Origin: Sphingobacterium sp. HMA12
GTDB taxonomy: Bacteria > Bacteroidota > Bacteroidia > Sphingobacteriales > Sphingobacteriaceae
DNA: 64,000 bases
Assembly: GCF_002933815.1 (NCBI RefSeq)
Contig: NZ_BEYR01000001.1
Span: forward strand, 496,001 to 560,000
Direction of reading: 5' to 3'
The first letter of the stretch is position 1; each line of letters opens with the position of its first letter. Made by a program: the position numbers and the translations under genes. The notes below the pieces were generated by a model, which was given only the letters and a program-made list of their open reading frames with translations, was not told the origin of the DNA and ran no database searches. Below, one piece after another: positions 37,400-46,973 of this stretch.

Positions 37400-38908
37400 A
37401 TGAAATTAAAATATATCACCATTATTTTCCCTTTATTGGCACTCTCATCCTGCCGTGACAGTTTCTTCGAGACTGCTCCCGCAACCCAGATTACGACTCC
37501 TGAGGTATTTTCTTCTGAGAATAATATTGATGCCTTTATCAACGGATCAATCCGTTTTTTGATTGAAAATAGCACCTCTCAAGACAATCCTGGACTCCCC
37601 ACCATATTCCTCACACATGAAGTGATGGGAGAGGACGCTATAGCACGGGATGGCCGCTATGGTTTTCGCGACTCATATCCCTATAAAGATCCTTTTGACA
37701 ATACTACCCGTCGGGCACTTTTCTTTTGGACCTTGCAATATAAATCTATCGATCATGCCAATAATCTGATAGCCAATATAAAAATTGACGATAACAGTAA
37801 AGAAAGTCTAAAACACCTCAAGGGGCAAGCCTATGCCTTGAGGGGGCTGAATTATCTCAATCTCGTGCGTCAGTATCAGTTTACCTATGTGAAAGATCCA
37901 AATGCTAAGGCAATACCGATTTATACCGAACCGACGACACCAACGACAGTTCCCAAACCTCTGGCAACAGTGAAAGAGGTTTATGAACAGGTTATTTCCG
38001 ATTTGAGGGAAGCCGAAAAATTATTGGTGGGTTTCAAACGGAAAGTGAAGAACAGACTCGACCTCAATGTCGTTTACGGTCTACTGGCCAGGACATATTT
38101 GACGCAGGAAAATTGGGCCCAAGCCCGTGACTACGCAGCAAAAGCACGTGCCGGTTATCCGATTATGACGGCGGAGCAGTACAAGGAAGGATTTAACGAT
38201 GTCAGTAATCCGGAGTGGATCTGGGGACACCCACAGACCGCCACGCAAAATTTGGGTGGCGCTTCTTTCTTAGCCTATATTGAGACCACTCCCTATGCGA
38301 CAGACGCCAAAGGTGTAAACCTATATTTTGGTTATAATAGCATTATTCCTGACCCCAATTTTATCAGCTTATTTACAACTGGCGATGTGCGTAAATCGCT
38401 CTTTGAGATTGCCAAGCAACCTGCTGAGGCGATCTATCGTTCTTATCGTTACCGTAAGTTCAGAAATAAACACCCCAACCGCGATGGACATATCGTTTTA
38501 ATGCGATCTTCGGAACAACTGCTTATCGAAGCGGAGAGTCGAGCTCGTCTGGATGATATAAAAGGGGCTATAGACCTCTTAAACGAATTAAGACGTAAAC
38601 GGGCTTTGCAGGATCTTGATGTCGCGAATTTCGATAAAACAAAGGCGGTACAGGAAGTTTTATTGGAGCGCCGTAAAGAACTATGGGGCGAAGGCTTCCG
38701 TCTTTACGATATTCTTCGGACGCAAACGGCGCCTGTACGTCGCGAAGCCAATGAGACCTTTGTGGATGACGCTGGCAAGACAGTAGCTGTAATGGGACAT
38801 TATATTCTCAAGTTTCCGGATGGAACCAGCATATCTCCAAACAGCAAATATTTTTTATTTCCAATACCTCTAAACGAACTGAATAATAATCCGAATCTGC
38901 AAAACTAA
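37400..38908 (+). CDS. SusD/RagB-family lipoprotein
   Basis: A 502-residue surface lipoprotein (signal MKLKYITIIFPLLALSSC, Cys18). SusD helical repeats are visible, e.g. LRGLNYLNLVRQYQF, and the C-terminal region has RRKELWGEGFRLYDILR and FLFPIPLNELNNNPNLQN. It pairs with the SusC encoded 19 bp upstream. The gene neighbourhood (carboxypeptidase, thioredoxin) suggests peptide rather than glycan substrates. Confidence 0.93.
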   Translation: MKLKYITIIFPLLALSSCRDSFFETAPATQITTPEVFSSENNIDAFINGSIRFLIENSTSQDNPGLPTIFLTHEVMGEDAIARDGRYGFRDSYPYKDPFDNTTRRALFFWTLQYKSIDHANNLIANIKIDDNSKESLKHLKGQAYALRGLNYLNLVRQYQFTYVKDPNAKAIPIYTEPTTPTTVPKPLATVKEVYEQVISDLREAEKLLVGFKRKVKNRLDLNVVYGLLARTYLTQENWAQARDYAAKARAGYPIMTAEQYKEGFNDVSNPEWIWGHPQTATQNLGGASFLAYIETTPYATDAKGVNLYFGYNSIIPDPNFISLFTTGDVRKSLFEIAKQPAEAIYRSYRYRKFRNKHPNRDGHIVLMRSSEQLLIEAESRARLDDIKGAIDLLNELRRKRALQDLDVANFDKTKAVQEVLLERRKELWGEGFRLYDILRTQTAPVRREANETFVDDAGKTVAVMGHYILKFPDGTSISPNSKYFLFPIPLNELNNNPNLQN

Positions 38909-38938
38909 TCGATGGTCAGCTGTTTATAGGATTTCCTA

Positions 38939-38972
38939 AAAGGCCACTCAGAAAAAACGCTAAGTGGCCTTT
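38939..38972 (+). terminator. Hairpin terminator after susD
   Basis: AAAGGCCACT (38939-38948) pairs perfectly with AGTGGCCTTT (38963-38972), 30 bp after the stop. The T-run is short. Confidence 0.65.
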
Positions 38973-39114
38973 CATTGCAATGCTGCGTATTTTTGTATAG
39001 AGAGAAGCTGCCTATCAAATCAGTCAGTTGTTAATAGCACTTGTTCCATTTATTGATGAAGTCGAATTTCTTCCGCTTGATGAGGAATGAAAAAGCTAGC
39101 AAGCTGGATTTAAC

Positions 39115-39906
39115 TTATTCTTTTTTTAACAGGAGTGCAATATCCTGTTTTGCGAGAACATGACCTTTATTAACAATATCACTTTTTAGATAAAGAAAGC
39201 ACTGGTCATTTTGGTCGAGCTTGCCAATAGTCAGCTTTACCGATTTTATATCGAGCGTCTTGATTGCTGATGGATCCATCTTATCTGGATCCGCAACTAG
39301 TTGTCCTTCTTTCCTAATTTCTTCAAAATCCCAGGAATATCCCTTCCATGGCCCCGCAACTAGTGTTGTATTCTTGCTGTCCATGATACGTTGACTTTTG
39401 TATTTCACCGGTATGCTGTCGATCAGGATCGTATAGTCCCTAAGATGAATTTCGAGCTCTTTTAAATAATGTGGAAAGTCTTCGGGCATGAAATAGATGC
39501 TGTTGTCTTTGCGAATGATCTTAAGCTTTACACTCCCTATTTTGTCCATTTTTACCGATTGTGAAACCTGCATAAATGTCGCGTACTCCTGTTCGCTGAC
39601 ACCTAAATTTTTGTGATAGGGCATAGCTTCCCCAGGTTTTAATCCACTCATTATTTTTAGAAACCAATCTTCATTCTGTTGAATGGCAATTTTCATTTTT
39701 CTGAGAATTTCAGACTCGGCGGCACTCAAAGGAGGAGAGCCCAACACGTCTACGTCATAGTCGCCCTCAGGAAGTAATCTATCAACGAATTGGAACGCCA
39801 TTACTGTGCTGTCTGTTCCGGCTCTCTCTTGAGCAAATCCATTTATCGAAAATAGTAAGGTGGTTATGCATGTAATAAAAGAGAGATATTTATGGAGAAA
39901 AGTCAT
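39115..39906 (-). CDS. Secreted hypothetical protein
   Basis: A 263-residue exported protein (signal MTFLHKYLSFITCITTLLFSINGFAQ). I recognise no domain; the mature part alternates charged helices and strands and contains ISDSIPVKYKSQRIM-like and LDIKSVKLTIGKLDQN segments. It has no operon partner and is divergent from the membrane AraC-type gene. Confidence 0.6.
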   Translation of the reverse strand: MTFLHKYLSFITCITTLLFSINGFAQERAGTDSTVMAFQFVDRLLPEGDYDVDVLGSPPLSAAESEILRKMKIAIQQNEDWFLKIMSGLKPGEAMPYHKNLGVSEQEYATFMQVSQSVKMDKIGSVKLKIIRKDNSIYFMPEDFPHYLKELEIHLRDYTILIDSIPVKYKSQRIMDSKNTTLVAGPWKGYSWDFEEIRKEGQLVADPDKMDPSAIKTLDIKSVKLTIGKLDQNDQCFLYLKSDIVNKGHVLAKQDIALLLKKE

Positions 39907-40024
39907 GTTGAACCTAAACTTATGTAATCGTTATAAACTTTTAAGTTACAATTTAATTCTGATAAATATGAGGCTGAGGATTTGATAAGGTAGCACATTT
40001 AACAATTTGATAATACCTGATTAT

Positions 40025-40032
40025 TAACTTTG
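40025..40032 (+). promoter_or_regulatory. Promoter -7 element
   Basis: TAACTTTG matches TAnnTTTG and precedes the GTG start of the membrane AraC-type regulator by 26 bp. Confidence 0.45.
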
Positions 40033-40058
40033 CAAAACAGCTTAATCAGATTAAGAAC

Positions 40059-41231
40059 GTGAATTATATTATTATTGTAGGGGCAACCCAGGCCTTAATG
40101 GCTTTGGGAATTTTATTGAAGGACAAAAAAAATAATGGGCAGCATGATAATATCCTTTCTTATTTATTAGCCTCCATTTTTTTGCACCTAGCAATCAGTT
40201 TTGCATTGAACGTCTTTTGGCCCAATTCAAAAATCCATCAGCAGTTCAATACATTTATCGCATTGGCATACCCCGGTTTGTTATGGTGCTACACGCGTTA
40301 TCTCGAAGATAAGGGAAAGCCGATCGATATTCTTTTAGCGATGTTTCCGTCGATAGGCGCGTCTCTCGGCTACTTTTGGGTTGCTGCCTATGTGATTACC
40401 CATTCTGGTGAACTCCCAACATTCATCAAACTTTACAATTCAATATCTGGTTATGCATATACCGTATTATATCTTGTGTACCCGTTAAAAATTCTGGCTA
40501 AGACACATACGATACCGGCATTTTGGAAGCTTGAAAAACGTATGGCTAGACTGGCCGCTTCCCTGTTCCTATTTGTTGGATTCGCATTTTTAGTCATCTC
40601 CATCTGGACTCGAATATTTGATATATCCACCTATTTTGATTTTATCCATCTGTGGCTCCGGTTAATTATCTATTCTATATTGGCGGTCATCTGCATCTCT
40701 ATTATTTATGTCAAAGTAAACTCCTTTCTGTATGTCCATTTACATCAGCAGAAGCAAATAAAACTGCGTGTTCTTGACCTTCAGCATGAAGATCGGTTGG
40801 ACAGCTCGACGGATAAATCCCAATATCCATCTGTTGAGGAAAATGAAAAGAATGCCGGTATAGATTATGTTAGCATTTTAGCGAAGGTAGAAAATCTGAT
40901 GTCCCAGCACAAAGTCTTTTTAGATTCCAGTCTTACATTGGAGATTCTTGCAGCAAAGGCTGATGTATCACGTCACCATCTTTCCGAAACGTTAAATCAG
41001 TACCGGGAAAAGTCCTTTTATCAGTATATCAATGAGTATCGAATTAAGGAAGTTGTTACATTAATGGATCTGTATAAAAGCAAAGGAGAAAACATCAATA
41101 TACTTGCGATGGCATTTCAGGCTGGATTTCATTCCAAATCCTCGTTTAATCAGTATTTCAAAAAGGTTCAAGGCTGCACGCCCTCGGCCTATCTCAAGGC
41201 GAAGCCACAATATAACCTCGTTAATACCTAA
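40059..41231 (+). CDS. Membrane-anchored AraC-type regulator
   Basis: A 390-residue protein with a GTG start; the first in-frame ATG would cut into the first membrane helix. Seven or so N-terminal hydrophobic segments (to about residue 230) are followed by a linker and a C-terminal AraC helix-turn-helix (SLTLEILAAKADVSRHHLSETLN; MAFQAGFHSKSSFNQYFKKVQG). Such proteins sense an envelope signal and bind DNA. It lies directly upstream of the TonB receptor/PI-PLC pair and likely controls it. Confidence 0.88.
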   Translation: MNYIIIVGATQALMALGILLKDKKNNGQHDNILSYLLASIFLHLAISFALNVFWPNSKIHQQFNTFIALAYPGLLWCYTRYLEDKGKPIDILLAMFPSIGASLGYFWVAAYVITHSGELPTFIKLYNSISGYAYTVLYLVYPLKILAKTHTIPAFWKLEKRMARLAASLFLFVGFAFLVISIWTRIFDISTYFDFIHLWLRLIIYSILAVICISIIYVKVNSFLYVHLHQQKQIKLRVLDLQHEDRLDSSTDKSQYPSVEENEKNAGIDYVSILAKVENLMSQHKVFLDSSLTLEILAAKADVSRHHLSETLNQYREKSFYQYINEYRIKEVVTLMDLYKSKGENINILAMAFQAGFHSKSSFNQYFKKVQGCTPSAYLKAKPQYNLVNT

Positions 41232-41483
41232 TGAAATTTTCTAGTCCGTCGGACTGGAAAAAACATGTATTAGTCCATCCTGAAAAGAGTTTTTCTACTT
41301 CGCGATCAGTGTACCAATTTATCGGTAACTTAATCTTAATGTAATATTAATATTTGTAAGTATCACTAAATAAATGTTTTATGATGTTTATCACTAATTG
41401 GTGGTACTTCTTTATCGAGAAAGACGACGGGCATCTCATTAAATATCAATTTCGTAGCAAATAACAAAAATTGATTACATGAT

Positions 41484-44288
41484 ATGAAAAGAACATTACT
41501 CTTTTTGATTTCGTTGATGCCATTTTTTTTACGGGCACAACAAATTACAGGGATTGTCACTTCAATGACTAATGAGGTATTGCCCGGTGCTACAATACAG
41601 GCCGGGAAGTTGACCGCACAAACAAATCTCGATGGTAAGTTTACACTGATTTTAAAAGAAAAGGGACCTGTTCAAGTTGCTATTTTCTATACCGGTTATC
41701 AGGCATTCAGGTTAGATACACTTGTTGCAGGCGACGGGATTCATTTGGGCGTAACCAAATTGCAGCCATCCAATAATAGCCTGGGCGAAGTTGTTGTCGT
41801 CGGTTCTTCAGCAGGTTCTCAGCTGAAGGCATTGAACATCAAAAAAACCGCAAATGCCATTATGGAGGTATTGGCTGCGGATGCTATTGGTAAATTACCC
41901 GATCGTAATGCCGCTGAAGCAGTACAACGCATTCAGGGAGTTTCCATTGAACGAGATCAAGGGGAGGGGCGATACGTTTCCGTACGTGGCACACCCATTC
42001 AGTGGAGTGCGTCTTTGTTAAATGGGAACCGGCTTCCTTCCGCTAGTCTTGACTATGCAGATCGGCGGATTCAAATGGATATCTTCCCCTCAGAGATGAT
42101 TCAATATGTGCAGCTGTCAAAAGCAATCACTCCAGATATGGAAGGAGATGCAATCGGAGGGTCGATCAATTTTATTACCAAAGCAGCTCCCCTTAAACGT
42201 ACGCTCCATATCAATGCTGCTGGCGGCTATAACGGACAGTCTCAGCGCGGCTCGTACAACAGTTCAATTCTCTTTGGCGACCGTGTTGCGCAGGGAAAAT
42301 TGGGTTATATCCTTTCGGCAGTAATCTGGGATCGAACAGCTGCCCAGGACCGATATAATCTAAACTATGATTTTTCCAACAGTAATGCTACGCAGGTTTT
42401 TTCCATCACAGATCTACAATTGCGGGATTATATTGCACGCCGGCGTACACTGGGATTTAATGGCGGACTTGAATATGCCTTCAATGAAAAACACAAAATC
42501 ATGGCTAAGGGACTCTATAGCGAATATATGGACGCCCAGCGTGTCCGTGAGAATTATTTCTATTTTAACACCAAAACAGTAACCATAACAACCAGAGCTG
42601 CGGATTACCATACGAGCCTTTATTCTGGAGAGCTTAGCGGGCAGTCGAGCCTCTCAGAACGATTTGGATTGGATTGGGCACTGAGCATGGATAAATCTGC
42701 CTTTAAATTTAAAGATCCCGATTACTATCCTATGGCAACCTTTTCCCAAAAGGTTGATTACGATGGCTTGGCTTCCGATGGAAAGAAATACCTCGCCATG
42801 GATTCACCAGATGGATCAGGGGACTACATTGACCATATCCTACCGCATCTTGCTTCCACTACAGCGATTAGCGCAGAAGCCATGCAATTAACACAAGTTG
42901 TCAATATCAGAAGCAAAAATCAAGAACGCAATAAGCGTGTTGGGATAAATTTGAAATATACACCTAGCAATTCACTGATCGTTAAATTTGGCGGAAAGTT
43001 TATCCACAAAGATAAACAGGTAGAAAACCCCTATAGTATCTACTTGGCCGGTCTCTCGGGAGCTGCTCCAACATTAGCCAGCTTAGGTACTGAACCGTAT
43101 CCTTACCGGGGTGGTTTTTTGACCGAAATAGGATCGCCTTACAACAATGTGCTTATTGATCAGGTAGCTATGGCATCAGTCAGGCAACTTGCATCACCGG
43201 AGGGTATTGCCGAAAATAAGCTGTACCCATTCCGTGTCGATTCAGCGGGCAACGCATCAGGTGCCGCCAACTATTACAGAGGGAAGGAAAATGTATACGC
43301 AATTTATGGTTCTGCAGAATTTAAATTGACAGAGCAACTCACCGTTATAGGGGGGATACGAAACGAGTACAATAAAGTTACTTTTTCAGGCAACAAAGTA
43401 TCCACGCTCGCAGACAAATCGACCAAAGTAGAAGCAATCAATCAGGACAATAGCTATAATGCTTTTTTACCAATGTTGCATGTAAAAATAAATGCGACGA
43501 AGAATGATATTATTCGGCTGGCATTTACGCGAAGTTTTACCCGTCCCGATTTTGGTAGCCTCAATCCAGGTACCACACAGGACGATATCAACCGTATCGT
43601 CACCCGTGGTAATCCAAACTTGAAGCCTACTTTTGCTAGTAATTTTGATCTAATGGCCGAACATTACTTTGGCGGCATAGGTTTGGTTTCGGCAGGGGCA
43701 TTTTACAAAAAACTTTACAACCTGATCTATTCCAATCAATCCACACAAGATATTGATGGTATTTTATTCAATGTAAATGAACCCGAAAATCTTCAAAACG
43801 CCTGGTTGGTAGGTTTTGAAGCCGGCATATCCAAGAGATTTACTGAGCTGCCAGGAATATGGAAAGGTTTTGGCGTAGATGCCAACTACACCTATACAGA
43901 CTCAAAAGCGAAAGTTCCGCGCTTTGACAAAGGAAAATTGATAGAAGATGAAAGTGTGATTCCCAAACAGGCAAAACACTTGTTCAATGTCTCCCTGATC
44001 TATGAGAACAGCAAATTTATGGCTCGTATTGCCGGCAACTACAAAGGTAAATATCTTGATGCCATTCGTCAGGTCGCTGGACCCGAACATTACCGCTGGT
44101 ATTCGAGCAATTTTTCGGTAGATTTTTCTTCTTCCTACGCCATCAATTCGAAATTCAGATTATTCGCCGAATTAAATAACATCACTGGAGCCCCTGTGCG
44201 CTACTATCACGGTGTATACGATCGTGCCGAACAAGCAGAATGGTATTCTGTCCGTGGTCAAGTGGGGGTCAGCGCAAAACTTTTTTAA
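41484..44288 (+). CDS. TonB-dependent receptor
   Basis: A 934-residue outer-membrane receptor: signal MKRTLLFLISLMPFFLRAQ, a carboxypeptidase-regulatory-like domain, TonB box (LGEVVVVGSSAGSQ), plug (IGKLPDRNAAEAVQRIQGVS; GRYVSVRGTPIQW; EGDAIGGSINFITK) and a barrel ending VGVSAKLF. It is not of the SusC type and has no SusD. The plug resembles the large TonB receptor group described in Caulobacter. It is followed 11 bp later by a PI-PLC-like gene, suggesting uptake of a phosphate- or inositol-containing product. Confidence 0.9.
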   Translation: MKRTLLFLISLMPFFLRAQQITGIVTSMTNEVLPGATIQAGKLTAQTNLDGKFTLILKEKGPVQVAIFYTGYQAFRLDTLVAGDGIHLGVTKLQPSNNSLGEVVVVGSSAGSQLKALNIKKTANAIMEVLAADAIGKLPDRNAAEAVQRIQGVSIERDQGEGRYVSVRGTPIQWSASLLNGNRLPSASLDYADRRIQMDIFPSEMIQYVQLSKAITPDMEGDAIGGSINFITKAAPLKRTLHINAAGGYNGQSQRGSYNSSILFGDRVAQGKLGYILSAVIWDRTAAQDRYNLNYDFSNSNATQVFSITDLQLRDYIARRRTLGFNGGLEYAFNEKHKIMAKGLYSEYMDAQRVRENYFYFNTKTVTITTRAADYHTSLYSGELSGQSSLSERFGLDWALSMDKSAFKFKDPDYYPMATFSQKVDYDGLASDGKKYLAMDSPDGSGDYIDHILPHLASTTAISAEAMQLTQVVNIRSKNQERNKRVGINLKYTPSNSLIVKFGGKFIHKDKQVENPYSIYLAGLSGAAPTLASLGTEPYPYRGGFLTEIGSPYNNVLIDQVAMASVRQLASPEGIAENKLYPFRVDSAGNASGAANYYRGKENVYAIYGSAEFKLTEQLTVIGGIRNEYNKVTFSGNKVSTLADKSTKVEAINQDNSYNAFLPMLHVKINATKNDIIRLAFTRSFTRPDFGSLNPGTTQDDINRIVTRGNPNLKPTFASNFDLMAEHYFGGIGLVSAGAFYKKLYNLIYSNQSTQDIDGILFNVNEPENLQNAWLVGFEAGISKRFTELPGIWKGFGVDANYTYTDSKAKVPRFDKGKLIEDESVIPKQAKHLFNVSLIYENSKFMARIAGNYKGKYLDAIRQVAGPEHYRWYSSNFSVDFSSSYAINSKFRLFAELNNITGAPVRYYHGVYDRAEQAEWYSVRGQVGVSAKLF

Positions 44289-44299
44289 CATATAACAAT

Positions 44300-45502
44300 A
44301 TGGAATTCAAACAGATTATCCTAACAACGTTGTCCACTCTGGTACTAGGTACTGGAGTTATACATGCTCAGCGACCTGAGCTTCCGCAGCTTAACGCGTT
44401 AAAAATCAACCAGATTCAGGTGCTTGGTACGCATAATAGTTATGCTAGGCCTGTAGATCCCCGTCTTGCCGCCTATGCTGATCCTATTTTTGCAAAAATG
44501 ATGGAAAAGATGACCACCTTAATCCCAGCGGATAAGCTTGCGTCATTTAAGGAGTTTCATCCAAATACGATGACGATGAGCGAGGGGTTGAAATATGATC
44601 ATCCATCTTTTGATGTACAGCTCGACAGTGGGATTCGAAGTTTAGAAATGGATGTTTATTATGACCCCACAGGAAATCGTTTCAATAAGCCCGCTGGGTA
44701 CGAGGTATTAAATAGTAGGGGTGTTTCGGATCTGGCGCCCTATCAAAAGGAAGGTTTGGAAAAGCCAGGTTTTAAGATGCTCCACATCGCGGATTTTGAT
44801 TTTCGATCGCATTATGCTACTTTTCGAGGCGGTTTGAAAGCGTTAAGAAATTGGTCCGATCGACACCCCGGACATCTTCCGATCTTCATCATGGTCGAAG
44901 CAAAGGACAAAGGCATACCAATCTTTCCAAATAGCGCTGAGGTTCTTCCTTTTGACGAGAAGGCATTCGATCAGCTGGATGCCGAAGTTGTCGAAATATT
45001 GGGCAAAGAAAAGCTTATTACACCAGATGATGTACGTGGACAGCATAGCACGTTACGTGAGGCAGTGCGTTCTGGCAACTGGCCGACCATTAAAACATCC
45101 CGTGGAAAATTTGTTTTCTTGCTACTTCCGGCGACTGCTGGAATGAACTTAGAATCTGCTTATGTTAAAGGCAGGCCCAATCTTGAAAAACGTATCATGT
45201 TTGTACAGTCTGAACCCAATGATAGTTTTGCATCCTTTATCCTACTGGACAACGCGCTAGTACGTCAGAATGAAATTCAAAATCTTGTAAAACAAGGCTA
45301 TATTGTTCGTAGTCGGTCCGATATCGAAACATACGAAGCAAAGATCAATGATTACACGAGGGCAAATGTGGCTTTTAATAGTGGAGCCCAGATTATATCC
45401 ACCGATTTTTTTAGACCAGGTAATGGCTACCATACATCCTATTATGTGAAGTTGCCTCATGGCAATCCTGCCCGTTCAAATCCTATTAATGGAAGAAAAT
45501 AA
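44300..45502 (+). CDS. Ca2+-type phosphatidylinositol phospholipase C-like protein
   Basis: A protein of 400 residues from the ATG at 44300, which gives the signal peptide MEFKQIILTTLSTLVLGTGVIHAQ; an earlier in-frame ATG (44240) lies inside the receptor gene. A TIM-barrel PI-PLC pattern is visible: His45 in LGTHNSYAR, the metal-site strand IRSLEMDVYYD and a second His in KMLHIADFDF. It probably cleaves phosphoinositides or GPI-like phosphodiesters outside the cytoplasm, with the upstream receptor importing the product. Confidence 0.85.
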   Translation: MEFKQIILTTLSTLVLGTGVIHAQRPELPQLNALKINQIQVLGTHNSYARPVDPRLAAYADPIFAKMMEKMTTLIPADKLASFKEFHPNTMTMSEGLKYDHPSFDVQLDSGIRSLEMDVYYDPTGNRFNKPAGYEVLNSRGVSDLAPYQKEGLEKPGFKMLHIADFDFRSHYATFRGGLKALRNWSDRHPGHLPIFIMVEAKDKGIPIFPNSAEVLPFDEKAFDQLDAEVVEILGKEKLITPDDVRGQHSTLREAVRSGNWPTIKTSRGKFVFLLLPATAGMNLESAYVKGRPNLEKRIMFVQSEPNDSFASFILLDNALVRQNEIQNLVKQGYIVRSRSDIETYEAKINDYTRANVAFNSGAQIISTDFFRPGNGYHTSYYVKLPHGNPARSNPINGRK

Positions 45503-45538
45503 ACACGTTGATAATCAAGAACAATAAAAAAAAATAAA

Positions 45539-45578
45539 ATAGTACCGCTTCAATATTGAAGCGGTACTATTTTTATTT
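45539..45578. terminator. Perfect 32-bp palindrome, bidirectional terminator
   Basis: Bases 45539-45570 form a perfect palindrome (half-site ATAGTACCGCTTCAAT) followed by TTTTTATTT on the plus strand and preceded by an A-rich run. It ends the receptor/PI-PLC transcript and could stop minus-strand transcription too. Confidence 0.85.
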
Positions 45579-45721
45579 GAAACTTTTAAAACACGAGTAA
45601 ACAGTGATGCTAGGCACTAAAAACGAAAAGTGGCTGTTCCCCATCTCGGCATTTCTATGGAAAGAGGGAAACTGTATTGAATATATTTGCGGTTTTCTTG
45701 TTAAACCCTGATTCCTCTGCC

Positions 45722-45759
45722 AGATAAAAATCCTTGCCAAAATTTGAATGACAAGGATT
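45722..45759 (-). terminator. Intrinsic terminator of azoR
   Basis: AATCCTTG (45729-45736) pairs with CAAGGATT (45752-45759); on the minus strand the hairpin is followed by TTTTTATCTG, 23 bp past the azoR stop. Confidence 0.8.
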
Positions 45760-45781
45760 AATTGCTGATCAGATCCTTATA

Positions 45782-46384
45782 TTAATCAATGGTAATATTA
45801 TTGATTGCTCTTTCCAGTGATGTCTCCATTATTCCGGGAATTGAAAGACCTTCTGCGCGGAACACACTGATGTCAGAAACACCATAAAATCCAAAGATAT
45901 TTTTGATGTAAGGAATATTGGAGTCGTATATTTGGTATGGACCTTCCGAATAGACATTTCCAGAGGTAAACGCGACGTAGAGCTTCTTGTCGTTTAACAA
46001 GCCCTTTGGTCCATTTTCATCGTACTTGAAGGTATAACCAGCTCTTGAAGTAAAATCGAAATAGGCCCTCAGAGTCGCGGGAACTGAAAAATTGTACATT
46101 GGAGAATCAATGACGATAATGTCAGCTTCCTTTAATTCCGAAATTAGACCTTCCGAATATTTGCTGATTGATTGCTGTTCTTCGGAATAATTTTCAGCAG
46201 GTGTAAAAAACGTATTTATATGTACCTCCTCTAAAAGTGGAATTTTACTTTTTGTCAGATCGCGTTCTTTTACAATGCTATTGGAATATTTTTCCTGGAT
46301 TTTTTGAATAACAGCATTTCCTAATTTTCTACTTGCAGATACCTCTGCTCTTGGACTTGAAATAATGTGAAGTATATTTTTCAT
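45782..46384 (-). CDS. azoR: FMN-dependent NADH:quinone/azo reductase
   Basis: A 200-residue flavodoxin-fold enzyme of the AzoR family. The FMN-binding start HIISSPRAEVSASRKLGNAV, the SPMYNFSVPATLRAYFDF loop and the VAFTSGNVY region are all typical. It reduces quinones and azo dyes by two electrons, limiting redox cycling. It is divergent from an HxlR-type regulator across a palindromic promoter, like YodB/AzoR-type pairs in other bacteria. A -7 element is present at 46409-46416 on the minus strand. Confidence 0.93.
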   Translation of the reverse strand: MKNILHIISSPRAEVSASRKLGNAVIQKIQEKYSNSIVKERDLTKSKIPLLEEVHINTFFTPAENYSEEQQSISKYSEGLISELKEADIIVIDSPMYNFSVPATLRAYFDFTSRAGYTFKYDENGPKGLLNDKKLYVAFTSGNVYSEGPYQIYDSNIPYIKNIFGFYGVSDISVFRAEGLSIPGIMETSLERAINNITID

Positions 46385-46408
46385 TTTTCTTTGTTAAAAT
46401 TTCTTTAA

Positions 46409-46470
46409 CAAAATTATGTATATTAGCTTATTAAAAGTTAGTAGTAATCAAAAGGTTAGTAGTAACCTTT
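46409..46470. promoter_or_regulatory. azoR promoter and HxlR operator candidate
   Basis: The minus strand has TAATTTTG (46416-46409), an exact -7 element for azoR. AAAGGTTAGTAGTAACCTTT (46451-46470) is a perfect dyad with 8-bp arms. A related half-site AGTTAGTAGTAA (46437-46448) precedes it and another GGTTAGT follows at 46472. The cluster lies between azoR and its regulator gene. Confidence 0.6.
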
Positions 46471-46493
46471 AGGTTAGTTTAATATCTAATCCC

Positions 46494-46880
46494 ATGGAAA
46501 ATACAATTGATTTAGAGGAGCCCATCACAGCTACAAAATGTTCTGAAAATCTCTCTTCTGTTGAAGATGCAATTTATGTTATCGGCGGAAAATGGAAATT
46601 AAAAATTATTATTGTTCTGCAGGAAAGCGGGAATATCAGATTTAATGAGCTTCAAAGAAATATTAAGGGCATCTCAGCGCGAGTGCTTTCAAATGAATTG
46701 AAAGATCTTGAATTAAACGGTTTTGTCAAAAGAGTCGTGCATGCTGAGCAAATGCCAGTAGTCGTAGAGTACATTTCCACAGATTACAGCAAAACCCTTA
46801 AAAATGTTATTATGGCACTTTCGGATTGGGGAAAAATGCATAAACGAAATATTCGTTCGGACGCATTTTTAAGTCAATAA
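46494..46880 (+). CDS. HxlR-family (DUF24/MarR-like) regulator, azoR-linked
   Basis: A 128-residue winged-helix repressor. The HxlR signature GGKWKLKIIIVLQESGNIRF is followed by RNIKGISARVLSNELKDLELNGFVKR. Cys16 lies N-terminal to the signature, the position used for redox or quinone sensing in YodB/HypR-type relatives. It faces azoR. Confidence 0.92.
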   Translation: MENTIDLEEPITATKCSENLSSVEDAIYVIGGKWKLKIIIVLQESGNIRFNELQRNIKGISARVLSNELKDLELNGFVKRVVHAEQMPVVVEYISTDYSKTLKNVIMALSDWGKMHKRNIRSDAFLSQ

Positions 46881-46973
46881 AAATTAAACTGTCAGCTCAT
46901 GATGCATATTTCCAAGGTAATTTATTTTTGATTCTTGTTTTTTTTAACCAATCTCAGTGTTCAAAAAGAGAGT

